This document shows, one piece after another, positions 55,347-64,000 of a stretch of 64,000 bases of DNA; position 1 is the first letter of the stretch, and each line of letters starts with the position of its first letter. The notes beneath the pieces were generated by a model. It did no database searches, was not told the DNA's origin, and saw nothing but the letters and a program-made list of their open reading frames with translations. The position numbers and the translations under genes were made by a program. The stretch is from Phreatobacter sp. (GTDB lineage Bacteria > Pseudomonadota > Alphaproteobacteria > Rhizobiales > Phreatobacteraceae), in assembly GCF_022843985.1 (NCBI RefSeq), contig NZ_JALHMP010000008.1, positions 85,320-149,319 of the forward strand. Direction: 5' to 3'.

Positions 55347-55919
55347 TCAGACAAGGACCTGTGGGTCCCCCCTGCCGGCGACATGGCCGCGGAAGGGCGC
55401 GGCGGGCCGCCCCATGGGGTCGATCACGTAGCTGGATAAGTCCTCGCATGACCGGCTGAGCCCGGCCTCTTCGGCGCCGTATCGGCCCTGCTGCGCCGGT
55501 GACAGGTTGCCGACCAGACAGTTGGCCACTTCCACCGCGGCCACGCAGTGCCCCTGGCCGAGGATCCAGGCGCGTGTGGTGCCGGTCAGCGCATTGGCCG
55601 CCAGATAGCCCATATAGGCTGGGGCGACATTCAGGGATCCCCCCACGTGCCCTTCCGGGTTCGCCTTGAATGCCTCCGGCGGCAGCGGCGCGCCAGACAG
55701 GGCGACCCGTCGGGCATAGGTCATGTGGACGATCAGCCACATCGTGGCACTCGTCAGGCGATCGGCGGCGGCCAGACGCTGGAATACCGCACCCACCGAC
55801 GCCGCTCGCCCCGTCGCGCCGCGGTAACGGGCGAGTTCATCGATCCGTTCGCAGGTTTCAGGCATGTGGGAGATCACGCCATAGCCATGCTTCCAGTGTT
55901 CAAACGCGGTCATGGTCAT
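55347..55919 (-). pseudogene. Truncated phosphoketolase-like (xylulose-5-phosphate epimerase-type) gene
   Basis: 190 residues against about 800 in the family as I recall it. Matches only the N-terminal thiamine-diphosphate part: FEHWKHGYGVISHMPET, AADRLTSATMWLIVHMTYAR, NPEGHVGGSLNVAPAYMGYL and ILGQGHCVAAVEVANCLVG. The frame ends abruptly (PFRGHVAGRGDPQVLV) where the family normally continues with SHVN and the TPP pocket; only about 90 bp separate it from the beta-CASP gene, so more than 600 codons are lost. A short product may still be translated, but catalysis is not expected. Confidence 0.65.
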
Positions 55920-55959
55920 GCTCCACCCCTGTTTCCGGTGGTTGAGGGGCGAGCCCGCG

Positions 55960-56850
55960 TCATGGTGCCCCCGTCTCGGACAGGGCCTTGGCGATCAGCG
56001 CCGCAACCGGGATGGCATTGGTCGGATGGGCGATCGTGTCCGTCGACACGACACGCCCCGCCACGGCCGAGACCGCGGCAAATGCGTCTCCGCCGAAGAG
56101 CGCATGGACGACGACGCAGACCGGCGGCGCGAAGCCCCTCTCCCGCAGGGCAGCACTGGCGGCCACCAGGGTGCGTCCCGACGCGGCGATATCGTCGACC
56201 AGGACAGGCTGTCGCCCCGCGAATGGCGCGAGGTCAGGCAAGCGGATCCGGACGTCCCGGTCGCCGTGGCGCTGCTTGTCGAGCACCGCCAGCGGTGCGC
56301 CGGCGTGGGCTGCGACCTCGCAAGCCCATTGGCGGCTCTCGGCGTCGGGGCCGATGACCAGCGGATGGGGGATCTCGCGGGCGATCCATTGGCCCATGAG
56401 CGGAGCGGCATGCAGGGTGAGCGCCGGGATCGTGTAGAGGGCGTCGAGCGTGGCGAAACGGTGCAGGTGCGGATCGACTGTCACCAGACCGTCCACCAGC
56501 CCGGCAAGAAGCCGGGCGAAGCTTCGCGAGGTGACGGCCTCGCCGCTCAGGAAGCGGGCATCCTGGCGCATGTAGCCGAGGTAGGGCGCCACCAGTCCGA
56601 TGCGGCGGGCGCCCAGGTCACGGAGTGCATCGGCCACAAAAGCCAGGGTGAGAAACCGGTCATCGGGACCGGGCATCTCGCCGACGATCAGAATGGAACA
56701 GCCGGCCGGGTCGAAGCTCAGACGCACATAGTGCTCGCCGTCGGGGAAACGCCGCGTCTCCACCCCGCCTCGGCCAAACCCTCCTGCCTGAACCAACCGG
56801 TCGGTGAAGGCTTCGGCACCCGGCAAAGGCAACAGGATGGGACCGGTCAT
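55960..56850 (-). CDS. prs: Ribose-phosphate pyrophosphokinase (PRPP synthetase) family
   Basis: 296 residues, two tandem PRTase folds. FPDGEHYVRLS is the flexible N-terminal strand, DALYTIPALTLHAAP and the PRPP loop VLVDDIAASGRTLVAAS (about 205-221) are present. PYLGYMRQDARF is the family ATP-binding stretch. Residues are shorter and more divergent than in housekeeping Prs; it may make PRPP from ribose-5-phosphate or run in reverse in nucleotide salvage. It overlaps the stop of the phosphorylase gene by 4 bp (ATGA). Confidence 0.9.
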   Translation of the reverse strand: MTGPILLPLPGAEAFTDRLVQAGGFGRGGVETRRFPDGEHYVRLSFDPAGCSILIVGEMPGPDDRFLTLAFVADALRDLGARRIGLVAPYLGYMRQDARFLSGEAVTSRSFARLLAGLVDGLVTVDPHLHRFATLDALYTIPALTLHAAPLMGQWIAREIPHPLVIGPDAESRQWACEVAAHAGAPLAVLDKQRHGDRDVRIRLPDLAPFAGRQPVLVDDIAASGRTLVAASAALRERGFAPPVCVVVHALFGGDAFAAVSAVAGRVVSTDTIAHPTNAIPVAALIAKALSETGAP

Positions 56851-58388
56851 GGCTCGATCACCAGGATGTCCGGATGGGCGCGGGCAAAGTCGAGCGCATA
56901 GGCGAGTTCGCCCGCAGCCTCGGCGTGCACGGTCATAAGGGGCTCGCCGGCGATCACCTCGCTGCCGAGCCGGACGTGGAGATCGATCCCGGCCGCCTTG
57001 TCGTCAGGGGCTCCCGCGAGCTTGGCGAGGCGTGCCAGGACGCGGTTGTTGATCGCGATCACGCGACCGCTTCGCTCTGCGATGAGCGGGCGGCTCACCG
57101 TGGATCTCGGCGGTTCGCGCAGGCCGCCCTGGGCTTCGCAGATGCGCTGGAACGTGGCATGGGCGCGGCCGTCGGCGAGGGTTGCCGCTGCCAGTGCGGC
57201 GCCATTTCCGGCTGCGGCCCGTCCGGCCAGTTCGAGAGCAGCGCCGGCCAGCAGGCAGGCGCGGCGGCGGAGGTCGGCCGGGGCGTCCTCCTGTTGCCGC
57301 AGCACGGCGAGAACGTCGCGCGCCTCGAGGGCCGGCCCGATCCCGCGCCCGACCGGCTGCGTGCCGTCGGTCGCAACGCATCGGACGGTGACCCCGCAGG
57401 CTCGGCCGACCGCGGTCAACATGGCCGCGATCGCCTCGGCATCCTCCTGCGAGCGAACCTTGGCGGTCGGGCCGACGGGAATGTCGATGACGACGTGGCT
57501 GCAGCCGGCGGCCAGTTTCTTCGACAACACGGACGCCACCATCTGCCCGGGTGTGTCGACCTCGAGGACCCGCTCGACGCGGATCAGCAGATCGTCGGCA
57601 GGGCTGAGATCGACGGCCCCGCCCCAGACGAGGCAGGCGCCCTCCCCCTCGACGACACGCCGCATGGCGGCGATGTCCATGTCGACCGTGGTCAGCGTCT
57701 CCATCATATCGGCGGTCCCCGCAGGCGACGTGATGGCGCGGGATGATGTTTTGGGAACGACGAGGCCTTTGGCGGCGAGGATCGCAACAATGATCGGGGT
57801 GGTGCGATTCCCCGGCAACCCGCCGACGGAATGTTTGTCGATCACCTGCGCATTCGGCCATGCGAGCTGGCGGCCGGCGCCCACCATGGCGCGTGTCAGG
57901 TGAACGACCTCATCGAGGTCGAGCGGCAGCGTCGAACAGGCGGTGATGAAGGCGGCGAGATGGATCTCGCTGCAACGCCCGGCGGCGATGTCACCGACGA
58001 TGCTCTTCATCTCGGCCGCATCCAGGCGCCGGCCGAAGATCCGGCGGCGCAGGATCGAGGCGGAACCGAGAGCGGGTGGATGGCGGATGACGATCGGGTC
58101 TCCCTCGGCAACACCGAGACGGTGCCAGGCGGCCTCCGACAGGCCCGCCTCGCCGTCCCGGAGCATGTCGCCACCGATCTGGTAGAGCGTGGCCAGAACC
58201 TCGCGTCCGCGGGCGACGAGCAGAACCTGAGAGCGTGGCGCATGGCCCTCGGAGCGACACACGGCGCAATCGAGCCGCATGAGCACGAAGGCCTCATGCT
58301 GCGCATGGAGCAGCAGGCGTCGCGCCGACACCGTGGGGGGCCCGGGAGGCTCGTGGTCTGCACGGACGACATGGTGTCCTTCGGGCAT
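56847..58388 (-). CDS. Thymidine/AMP phosphorylase family protein
   Basis: 513 residues from ATG 58388; an upstream start at 58436 would add 16 poorly conserved residues. The length and the extra N-terminal domain (about 90 residues, VSARRLLLHAQHEAFVLM onward) match the archaeal-type AMP phosphorylase group rather than the 440-residue DeoA. Phosphorylase motifs: IDKHSVGGLPGNRTTPIIVA and KTSSRAITSPAGTADMMETL, with the phosphate- and nucleoside-binding residues. It would phosphorolyse a nucleoside or nucleotide to the base and ribose(-bis)phosphate. Overlaps the PRPP-synthetase gene, so the two probably act in one salvage route. Confidence 0.88.
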   Translation of the reverse strand: MPEGHHVVRADHEPPGPPTVSARRLLLHAQHEAFVLMRLDCAVCRSEGHAPRSQVLLVARGREVLATLYQIGGDMLRDGEAGLSEAAWHRLGVAEGDPIVIRHPPALGSASILRRRIFGRRLDAAEMKSIVGDIAAGRCSEIHLAAFITACSTLPLDLDEVVHLTRAMVGAGRQLAWPNAQVIDKHSVGGLPGNRTTPIIVAILAAKGLVVPKTSSRAITSPAGTADMMETLTTVDMDIAAMRRVVEGEGACLVWGGAVDLSPADDLLIRVERVLEVDTPGQMVASVLSKKLAAGCSHVVIDIPVGPTAKVRSQEDAEAIAAMLTAVGRACGVTVRCVATDGTQPVGRGIGPALEARDVLAVLRQQEDAPADLRRRACLLAGAALELAGRAAAGNGAALAAATLADGRAHATFQRICEAQGGLREPPRSTVSRPLIAERSGRVIAINNRVLARLAKLAGAPDDKAAGIDLHVRLGSEVIAGEPLMTVHAEAAGELAYALDFARAHPDILVIEP

Positions 58389-58436
58389 GAGACACTGCGT
58401 GGACCGGCTTCGTCGGGCAGGCGCGATCGCCATCAA

Positions 58437-58875
58437 GACGATGGATTTGGGGCCGAACCTGCCAACGTCGCGGTCATGCGTAGAAAGGATGCCGCAAGAG
58501 GGGCCGGGCCGGCTTTGTTCCCGATCAAAAGCCGGCGCCTGAACTCATCGCGATGGATTGGACGCGTTTCCATCGGCGGACAGGGTCAACCCAAGACGCT
58601 TCCCTGCGGATTCGGCAGTTCAGGGCGCAGGGCGACCGATTCGTCGCTCCCCTCACTCACGCGCCGCTGCGGTGAGCCGCTCCGACGGCACTTCTTTTGA
58701 GATCTGCACAAAGCGGGCTTTAGCCGGACCCGGAAGGACCGCTGTCGGGGATGCTGATGGTCGGAGCGGAAGTCTCAGTCTCGCGGCTGTCGAGCCATGC
58801 CGTGCAAACCGCAGACCTTCAGCGCGTTTCGAAAGCGGACATGCCGGCATCGTCCATCGTTGGCCGAGTCCGGTC
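58437..58875. other. Gap upstream of the phosphorylase cluster
   Basis: About 440 bp between the start of the phosphorylase gene and the end of the next minus-strand gene. No gene, terminator or clear promoter was recognised. Confidence 0.3.
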
Positions 58876-59262
58876 TCAGGGCGCGGCGGTACAAATCAGC
58901 GATACATCGTTGATCTTGCGATCCTGGTAGGCACTATCAACCGTCATGGAGAGCAGCGTCGCGCCAAGCCTGGTTTCCAGAAGAAGATGAAACTTGCCCC
59001 GCACTTCACCCAAGCTCACGGACAAGCTGGTGCCAGTTGCGGTGGAAGTCAGGTTGATCACCACCTCGTGCGTCGCATTGGGCCCGAACAGGTCCAGCGC
59101 AAGCGGAGAGTCGATGCGAACGGTGCCGACGGCCGTTGCGCCTGGAACTGGAGCGCCATCGAAACGGCCTGTCAGTTCGCATCTCGCACTTGAGGCTGCC
59201 GCCACCTGGTCGGCGCCGAACAGGAAAGCGATGGCAAGGGCTGCGAAACCTGTCCGTCGCAT
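58876..59262 (-). CDS. Small secreted hypothetical protein
   Basis: 128 residues from ATG 59262 with GGAGG 7 bp upstream (a TTG at 59268 is possible). Signal peptide MRRTGFAALAIAFLFGADQVAAA. The mature part has two cysteines, one near the start (ARCELTGRF) and one near the end (SLICTAA), likely forming a disulphide that joins the ends of a small beta-sandwich (VGTVRIDSPLAL, VVINLTSTATGT). Periplasmic or secreted; family not recognised. Confidence 0.75.
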   Translation of the reverse strand: MRRTGFAALAIAFLFGADQVAAASSARCELTGRFDGAPVPGATAVGTVRIDSPLALDLFGPNATHEVVINLTSTATGTSLSVSLGEVRGKFHLLLETRLGATLLSMTVDSAYQDRKINDVSLICTAAP

Positions 59263-59446
59263 CTTCAAGCCTCCGCGTCCCGCCGCTCACCGAGATTGGA
59301 CCGGGGCAGTCGCGGTCCGCAATGGGCGTTTTTTTGCAGCCCGCGGGGGGCGGATGCGGACGTGTTGATTTTTTTTCGAGCCTCTGTCGAAACCGACGGG
59401 CCAGCCGCGTCCTTGGGACATCGGAACAGAAAAGAAAGGCTTCCCG

Positions 59447-59842
59447 ATGCAGTCCCTCCCGGTCACCTCGCTCTACATCCTGCCGCTCGGCGTCATCTGG
59501 TTCACCCTCTGGATGGGTGTCAGTTCGGCCCGCTCCGCCCTCGCCTGCTCCATCGGCGATGCGAACAACCCGGTCCTGCTCCAGAAGATCCGCCGCCACG
59601 GCAACTTCATCGAATGGGTGCCCTTCGTCCTGGTGCTGATGATCGTCAACGAGGCGCAGGGCACATCGGCGCCGTGGCTCCATGCCGCGGGCGCATTGCT
59701 GCTGATCGGGCGTATCACCCACCCGTTCGGCCTCGCCATCGACAATGCGGGTCATGCCCTGCGCTATGTCGGCAACGGCACGAACATGCTCGCCGTCGCC
59801 ATCCTGCTCATCTCGCTCGCCCGCCGGCTGATCGGTCTGTGA
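59447..59842 (+). CDS. MAPEG-family membrane protein
   Basis: 131 residues, four membrane helices. The opening VTSLYILPLGVIWFTLWM, the RRHGNFIEWVPFVLVLMI motif and GRITHPFGLAIDNAGHALRYVG are typical of bacterial MAPEG proteins (microsomal glutathione-transferase relatives). Predicted inner-membrane enzyme acting on lipid peroxides or similar with glutathione. 35 bp ahead of the DGPF gene, possibly cotranscribed. Confidence 0.9.
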   Translation: MQSLPVTSLYILPLGVIWFTLWMGVSSARSALACSIGDANNPVLLQKIRRHGNFIEWVPFVLVLMIVNEAQGTSAPWLHAAGALLLIGRITHPFGLAIDNAGHALRYVGNGTNMLAVAILLISLARRLIGL

Positions 59843-59877
59843 CGACCCCGACCAAACCCCACACCGAGGATCTTCCC

Positions 59878-60237
59878 ATGAAGTACATGCTCCTGATCTA
59901 CAGCAATCCCGACCTCCAGCCCGCCTATGGCACGCCGGAGTTCCAGGCCATGATGGGCGGCTACTTCGCTCTCAACGAGCGGCTGAAGGCCGACGGCGTC
60001 ATCCGCGGCGGCGAAGGCCTGAAAGGCGTCGAGACGGCGACGTCCCTGCGCGTGCGTGCCGGCAAGGCCGAGACGATGGATGGACCGTTCGCCGAAACCA
60101 AGGAGCACCTCGGCGGCTATTATATCGTCGAAGTGCCTGATCTCGACGCCGCCCTGCGCTATGCAGCGATGATTCCCTCGGCGCATTTCGGCACCATCGA
60201 GGTGCGCCCGCTGATGGACTACAATCCCGCGGGTTGA
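59878..60237 (+). CDS. DGPF-domain (YCII-related) protein
   Basis: 119 residues. The DGPF motif is TMDGPFAETKEHLGGYYIVEVPDLDAA; the N-terminus MKYMLLIYSNP is standard. Proteins of this type are encoded next to ECF42 sigma factors and are their target; the fold is a dimeric alpha/beta barrel. The sigma factor follows after 3 bp, confirming the pairing. Function of the protein itself is unknown. Confidence 0.93.
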   Translation: MKYMLLIYSNPDLQPAYGTPEFQAMMGGYFALNERLKADGVIRGGEGLKGVETATSLRVRAGKAETMDGPFAETKEHLGGYYIVEVPDLDAALRYAAMIPSAHFGTIEVRPLMDYNPAG

Positions 60238-60240
60238 ACC

Positions 60241-61470
60241 ATGACACCAGCCGCCTCTTCGGCCATTGCCGTCACCCAAGCACTCGACGCGGTCATGCGC
60301 GAGGACAAGGGGCGGCTGGTGTCGGCCCTCATCGTCCGTCTGAAGAATTTCGAACTGGCCGAGGACGCGCTGCAGGAGGCCATGGCGTCGGCGGTGGCGC
60401 ACTGGAGCCGCAGCGGACTTCCGGCTTCCCCACAGGGCTGGCTATTGCAGGTCGCCTGGCGCAAGGCGCTCGACCGCATCCGTCGCAGCCAGACAGAGGC
60501 GCGGACCGCCGAGGCGCTTCAACCCTTCATCGGCGCGGAGATCGGCGAGGCGCCGGACCTCATCAGCGACAACCGCCTGCGCCTGATCTTCACCTGCTGT
60601 CATCCGGCGCTGGACCAGAAGAGCCGCGTGGCCCTGACCCTTCGCACCATCTGCGGCCTCACCACCGGCGAGGTGGCCGCCGCCTTCCTGGACCAGGAAG
60701 CGACCATGGGCCAGCGCCTGTCACGGGCCAAGGCCAAGATCGCCGCAGCCCGCATCCCCTATGGCGTGCCGGAAGCCGATGCGCTCGCCGAGCGGCTTCA
60801 GGGGGTTCTGGCGGTCATCTACCTGATCTTCAATGCCGGCTACTCCGCGACACCCGACCGGACGCGCGACTTTGTCCGGGAAGCCATCTTCCTCGCGCGG
60901 CTGGTCGATGGGCTTTGCCCCGGACAGGCGGAGGTGGAGGGCTGCCTTGCGCTGCTGCTGCTCACCCATGCCCGCAGCGCGGCACGCCTGGGACCGGACG
61001 GGACCGCAATCGCGCTCGGTGAACAGGACCGCAGCCTGTGGGATGCTTCGGCGATGCGCGAGGGATTGTCGCTGCTCGACCGCGCCATGCACCGCCGGGC
61101 GCCGGGTCCCTATCAGATCAAGGCTGCGATCGCCGCCTGTCACATGCAGGACGACAGTTCGGACTGGCCGCAGATCCTGGCGCTCTATGACAGCCTGCTG
61201 CGCTTCGAGCCGACTTCCGTCGTCATGCTCAACCGCGCCATCGCCCTGGCCGAGACCGGCGCCCTGGAAGCCGCGCTGCAGTCCCTGGCGGGGCTGGCAG
61301 ACGCCCTTGCTGATTACCAGCCCTTCCACGCCGCCCGCGCCGATCTGCTGGCGCGCGCCGGCCGAACAGCCGAGGCGCTGGACGCCTATGGCATGGCGAT
61401 CGCGCGCGCCGGGTCGCAGGCGGACGCCCGGTTGCTGTCGCGCAAGCGCGACAGGGCGCGGTCGCCATAG
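60241..61470 (+). CDS. ECF sigma factor, ECF42 type (DGPF-linked)
   Basis: 409 residues, twice the size of a normal ECF factor. Sigma2 region: AVMREDKGRLVSALIVRLKNFELAEDALQEA; sigma4: LTLRTICGLTTGEVAAAFLDQEATMGQRLSRAK. After residue 200 a C-terminal helical domain of TPR type follows (FNAGYSATPDRTRDFVREAIFLARL, then RAIALAETGALEAALQSL), characteristic of ECF42. No anti-sigma factor is nearby, as expected for this group, whose tail controls activity. It probably drives the DGPF gene and itself. Confidence 0.92.
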   Translation: MTPAASSAIAVTQALDAVMREDKGRLVSALIVRLKNFELAEDALQEAMASAVAHWSRSGLPASPQGWLLQVAWRKALDRIRRSQTEARTAEALQPFIGAEIGEAPDLISDNRLRLIFTCCHPALDQKSRVALTLRTICGLTTGEVAAAFLDQEATMGQRLSRAKAKIAAARIPYGVPEADALAERLQGVLAVIYLIFNAGYSATPDRTRDFVREAIFLARLVDGLCPGQAEVEGCLALLLLTHARSAARLGPDGTAIALGEQDRSLWDASAMREGLSLLDRAMHRRAPGPYQIKAAIAACHMQDDSSDWPQILALYDSLLRFEPTSVVMLNRAIALAETGALEAALQSLAGLADALADYQPFHAARADLLARAGRTAEALDAYGMAIARAGSQADARLLSRKRDRARSP

Positions 61471-61558
61471 CCCCTTTCGCCGCGTCGGCAAACCGGCATA
61501 GTTCATGCTCCCCGAGGGGACATGCGCCGCCGGCGGCGCCGCAGTTCAAGGAGATTCC

Positions 61559-62947
61559 ATGACGTTCCGCCAGAGCATCGGCCAGCGCACCCATCGCTTC
61601 CGCGACCTGAAGGACCTGATGGCGAAGGCGACGCCGCTGCGCTCCGGCGACCAGCTCGCCGGCATCGCCGCCACCAGCGCCGAGGAGAACATCGCCGCGC
61701 GCTTGGCGCTGGCCGACCAGCCGCTGACCCTGTTCCTCACCGAGGCCGTGGTGCCCTACGAGACCGACGACGTCACGCGGCTGATCATGGACAGCCACGA
61801 TGCCGCGGCCTTCGCGCCAGTCCGGCACCTGACGGTGGGCGGCTTTCGCGACTTCCTCCTGTCGGACGCCGCGACGCGCGAGGTTCTCTCGGGTCTGGCA
61901 CCGGGCATCACGCCGGAAATGGCGGCCGCCGTTGCCAAGATCATGCGCAACCAGGACCTGATCGCGGTGGCGCGCAAATGTTCGGTGGTGACGGGCTTCC
62001 GCAACACGATCGGCCTGCCGGGCACCATGGCGGTGCGGCTGCAGCCGAACCACCCGACCGATGATGCCCGCGGCATTGCCGCCGCCATCGCCGACGGACT
62101 GCTGCATGGCGCGGGCGACGCCACGATCGGCATCAATCCCGCCTCGGACAACCTGGCGACGCTGGGGGACCTGCTGAAACTGCTCGACGAGCTCATCACC
62201 CGTTTCGCCATCCCGACCCAGGGCTGCGTGCTGACCCATGTCACCTCGTCGATCGAGCTGATCGGACGGGGGGCGCCGGTCGACCTCGTCTTCCAGTCGG
62301 TGGCGGGCACGCAGGCGGCCAACCAGGGCTTCGGCATCACCCTGTCGATCCTGCAGGAGGGGCTGGAGGCCGGGCGGTCGCTGAAACGCGGCACGGTGGG
62401 CGACAACGTCATGTATTTCGAGACCGGACAGGGCTCGGCGCTGTCGGCTGGCGCCCATCACGGTGTCGACCAGCAGACGCTGGAGGCCCGCGCCTATGCG
62501 GTCGCGCGCGCCTATGAGCCGCTGCTCGTCAATACGGTCGTCGGCTTCATCGGACCGGAATACCTCTATGACGGCAAGCAGATCATCCGGGCGGGCCTGG
62601 AGGACCATTTCTGCGGCAAGCTGATGGGCGTGCCGCTCGGGTGCGACATCTGCTACACCAACCATGCCGAGGCCGACCAGGACGACATGGACACGCTCTT
62701 GACCCTGCTCGGCGCTGCCGGCGTCAGCTACATCATGGGCGTGCCAGGTGCCGACGACGTCATGCTGAACTACCAGTCGACCTCGTTCCACGACCAGCTC
62801 TACATCCGTGACGTGCTTGGTCTCGAACGGGCGCCGGAATTCGCGACCTGGCTGCATGCGCAGGGCATCACCGGTGCAGATGGCCGCCTGACGCCACGGG
62901 CGGCTAACGTGCCGCTGCTCGCCGCCCTGACGAGGCTCGCGGCATGA
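61559..62947 (+). CDS. eutB: Ethanolamine ammonia-lyase heavy chain
   Basis: 462 residues, family length. ATG 61559 with AAGGAGA 5 bp upstream. Conserved EutB stretches: DLMAKATPLRSGDQLAGIAA, NPASDNLATLGDLL, GCVLTHVTSSIELI, FQSVAGTQAANQGFGI and ETGQGSALSAGAHHGVDQQT. With EutC it splits ethanolamine into acetaldehyde and ammonia in a B12-radical reaction. Only eutBC are present; no shell or acetaldehyde dehydrogenase genes, so this is the simple non-microcompartment form, used to obtain nitrogen or carbon. Overlaps eutC by 4 bp. Confidence 0.96.
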   Translation: MTFRQSIGQRTHRFRDLKDLMAKATPLRSGDQLAGIAATSAEENIAARLALADQPLTLFLTEAVVPYETDDVTRLIMDSHDAAAFAPVRHLTVGGFRDFLLSDAATREVLSGLAPGITPEMAAAVAKIMRNQDLIAVARKCSVVTGFRNTIGLPGTMAVRLQPNHPTDDARGIAAAIADGLLHGAGDATIGINPASDNLATLGDLLKLLDELITRFAIPTQGCVLTHVTSSIELIGRGAPVDLVFQSVAGTQAANQGFGITLSILQEGLEAGRSLKRGTVGDNVMYFETGQGSALSAGAHHGVDQQTLEARAYAVARAYEPLLVNTVVGFIGPEYLYDGKQIIRAGLEDHFCGKLMGVPLGCDICYTNHAEADQDDMDTLLTLLGAAGVSYIMGVPGADDVMLNYQSTSFHDQLYIRDVLGLERAPEFATWLHAQGITGADGRLTPRAANVPLLAALTRLAA

Positions 62948-63729
62948 GCGCGGCGATCTGGCGTGACCTCGCGGCGCTGACGCCGGCACGCATCGGGCTT
63001 AGCCGGGCGGGTTCGGCGCTGACGACGGCGGAGACACTGCGCTTCGCCCTCGCGCATGCGCGCGCGCGTGATGCGGTGCATGCCCCCTTCGCCGCCGAAA
63101 CGCTGGCACGGGAGATCGCCGCCCTCGGTCTGCCGGTGGTGGAGGTCGCAAGCGCCGCGGCCTCGCGCCAAGCCTATCTGCTGCGCCCGGATCTCGGACG
63201 CCGGCTGGATGCGGCGAGCGAGGCGCGTCTCGCCGTCGACGACCGGGAGCCGGTCGACGTGGCTCTGGTCATCGGCGACGGCCTGTCGTCCAGCGCCGTC
63301 CATGCCCATGGCGCGGCGATGGTAGCCGCCCTCCAGCCGCACATCGCCCGGGAGGGCTGGACGCTCGCCCCCGTGGTCATCGCGCACCAGGCCCGCGTCG
63401 CGCTGGGAGACGCTATCGGCGGCCTCGTCAGGGCGCGGCTGGTGCTCATGCTGATCGGCGAAAGGCCCGGCCTGTCGTCTCCCGACAGCCTCGGCCTTTA
63501 TCTCACCTATGCCCCCTCCCCCGGCCGCAGCGACGGCGAACGCAACTGCATCTCGAACATCCATGCCGGCGGCCTGTCGCCAGGCGAGGCCGCCTTCAAG
63601 GCCGCCTGGCTGATGCGCGAGGCGCTGGCGCGCCGGCTCACCGGAGTCGCGCTGAAGGACGAGAGCGGACACTGGCTCGCACCGGCGGGAACGGTGCAGG
63701 GGGCGTTGGCCGAGACGCGCCGCGGCTGA
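62944..63729 (+). CDS. eutC: Ethanolamine ammonia-lyase light chain
   Basis: 261 residues. ALTPARIGLSRAGSALTT near the start is the family opening; the B12-binding region has VALVIGDGLSSSAVHAHGAAM and the C-terminus VVIAHQARVALGDAIGG, then LIGERPGLSSPDSLGLYLTY and NCISNIHAGGLSPGEAA. All are conserved in EutC. Small subunit of the lyase; translation coupled to eutB. Confidence 0.96.
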   Translation: MSAAIWRDLAALTPARIGLSRAGSALTTAETLRFALAHARARDAVHAPFAAETLAREIAALGLPVVEVASAAASRQAYLLRPDLGRRLDAASEARLAVDDREPVDVALVIGDGLSSSAVHAHGAAMVAALQPHIAREGWTLAPVVIAHQARVALGDAIGGLVRARLVLMLIGERPGLSSPDSLGLYLTYAPSPGRSDGERNCISNIHAGGLSPGEAAFKAAWLMREALARRLTGVALKDESGHWLAPAGTVQGALAETRRG

Positions 63730-63814
63730 AGGCTCGGAGGCATTCGGCCCCACCTTGGCCTTTCGGCCTCATCCGTCCACGGCTATCGGGGCGCCTGTTG
63801 GAGGTCTGGACAGC

Positions 63815-63849
63815 AAAAAGCCCCGCCGGGGTGAGCCGATCGGGGCTTT
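63815..63849 (-). terminator. Terminator of the initiator tRNA gene
   Basis: AAAGCCCCG (63817-63825) and CGGGGCTTT (63841-63849) form a 9-bp stem; on the minus strand it is followed by TTTTTGC. It may also stop the convergent eutBC transcript. Confidence 0.85.
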
Positions 63850-63854
63850 GGGTT

Positions 63855-63931
<77 letters not shown>

Positions 63932-64000
63932 GAAGGCGGTGTCTTTGCGGCGCGGAGCCCGGTCGCTGTTGCCGGCGACGGCCTTTGGGCTTTTGCCCTG
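63932..64000. other. Right edge of the window
   Basis: Upstream flank of the tRNA gene; too short to assign a promoter. Confidence 0.3.

Noticed and set aside
61471..61558. Cobalamin riboswitch before eutB
   Set aside because: The 88-bp gap is too short and has no B12 box.

Overview
The window is about 64 kb of GC-rich, gene-dense DNA from an alphaproteobacterium, most likely a Hyphomicrobiales (Rhizobiales) purple phototroph. Evidence for this includes an initiator tRNA of alphaproteobacterial type, an RNase E with a long insertion in its S1 domain, a B12-dependent class II ribonucleotide reductase as the only one seen, many liv-type ABC genes, and a puc operon for a peripheral light-harvesting (LH2-family) antenna. 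No insertion sequence, CRISPR array or prophage was seen.

Region by region. 1-9.5 kb: a catabolic island. A GntR/UTRA regulator, a five-gene branched-chain-amino-acid-type ABC importer, an isocitrate-lyase/PEP-mutase-family C-C lyase and the start of a hydantoinase B (cut by the window edge) lie on the minus strand; a LeuC/LeuD-type hydro-lyase pair lies divergently. The mix suggests import, ring opening, hydration and C-C cleavage of a small cyclic amide or imide (inference). 9.5-10 kb: a YefM/YoeB-type toxin-antitoxin pair. 10-21.3 kb: housekeeping and envelope genes (glutathione transferase, tyrS, anmK, rhodanese, a YhdP/AsmA-like giant, peroxiredoxin, M23 peptidase, a TIR-like coiled-coil membrane protein). 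21.4-23.7 kb: a LysR regulator and a Tat-exported metallo-beta-lactamase-fold protein, with a broken Tat signal peptide between them.

23.7-27 kb is the most distinctive stretch: pucB, pucA, pucC and an unrecognised fourth gene, behind a sigma70-like promoter carrying two PpsR/CrtJ-type sites spaced exactly 8 bp apart. PucA has Phe44-Phe45 where B850-type antennae have hydrogen-bonding aromatic residues, predicting a blue-shifted (B800-820-like) complex. It also carries an unusual tail of about 85 residues. The fourth gene ends in three copies of a 13-residue PFSxxFxLPLL motif.

27-43 kb: core genes. These are prfB with its programmed +1 frameshift, a nitroreductase, mrcA (PBP1A), an AMIN/amidase_3 hydrolase, a small unknown protein, an L,D-transpeptidase lipoprotein, rne, and nrdJ behind two candidate NrdR boxes 31 bp apart. 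43-53.3 kb: accessory genes, including a DUF2799 lipoprotein; an outer-membrane barrel with MarC and HTH genes; a D-2-hydroxyacid dehydrogenase, a TRIC/YadS channel and an SDR; pobA with an AraC regulator; and gene remnants (a molybdopterin-oxidase tail and a truncated DctP). 53.6-58.4 kb: a minus-strand module of AMP/thymidine phosphorylase-like enzyme, PRPP synthetase, a truncated phosphoketolase-like gene and a beta-CASP metallohydrolase. 58.9-64 kb: a small secreted protein, a MAPEG protein, a DGPF-domain protein with its ECF sigma factor, eutBC, and the initiator tRNA-Met.
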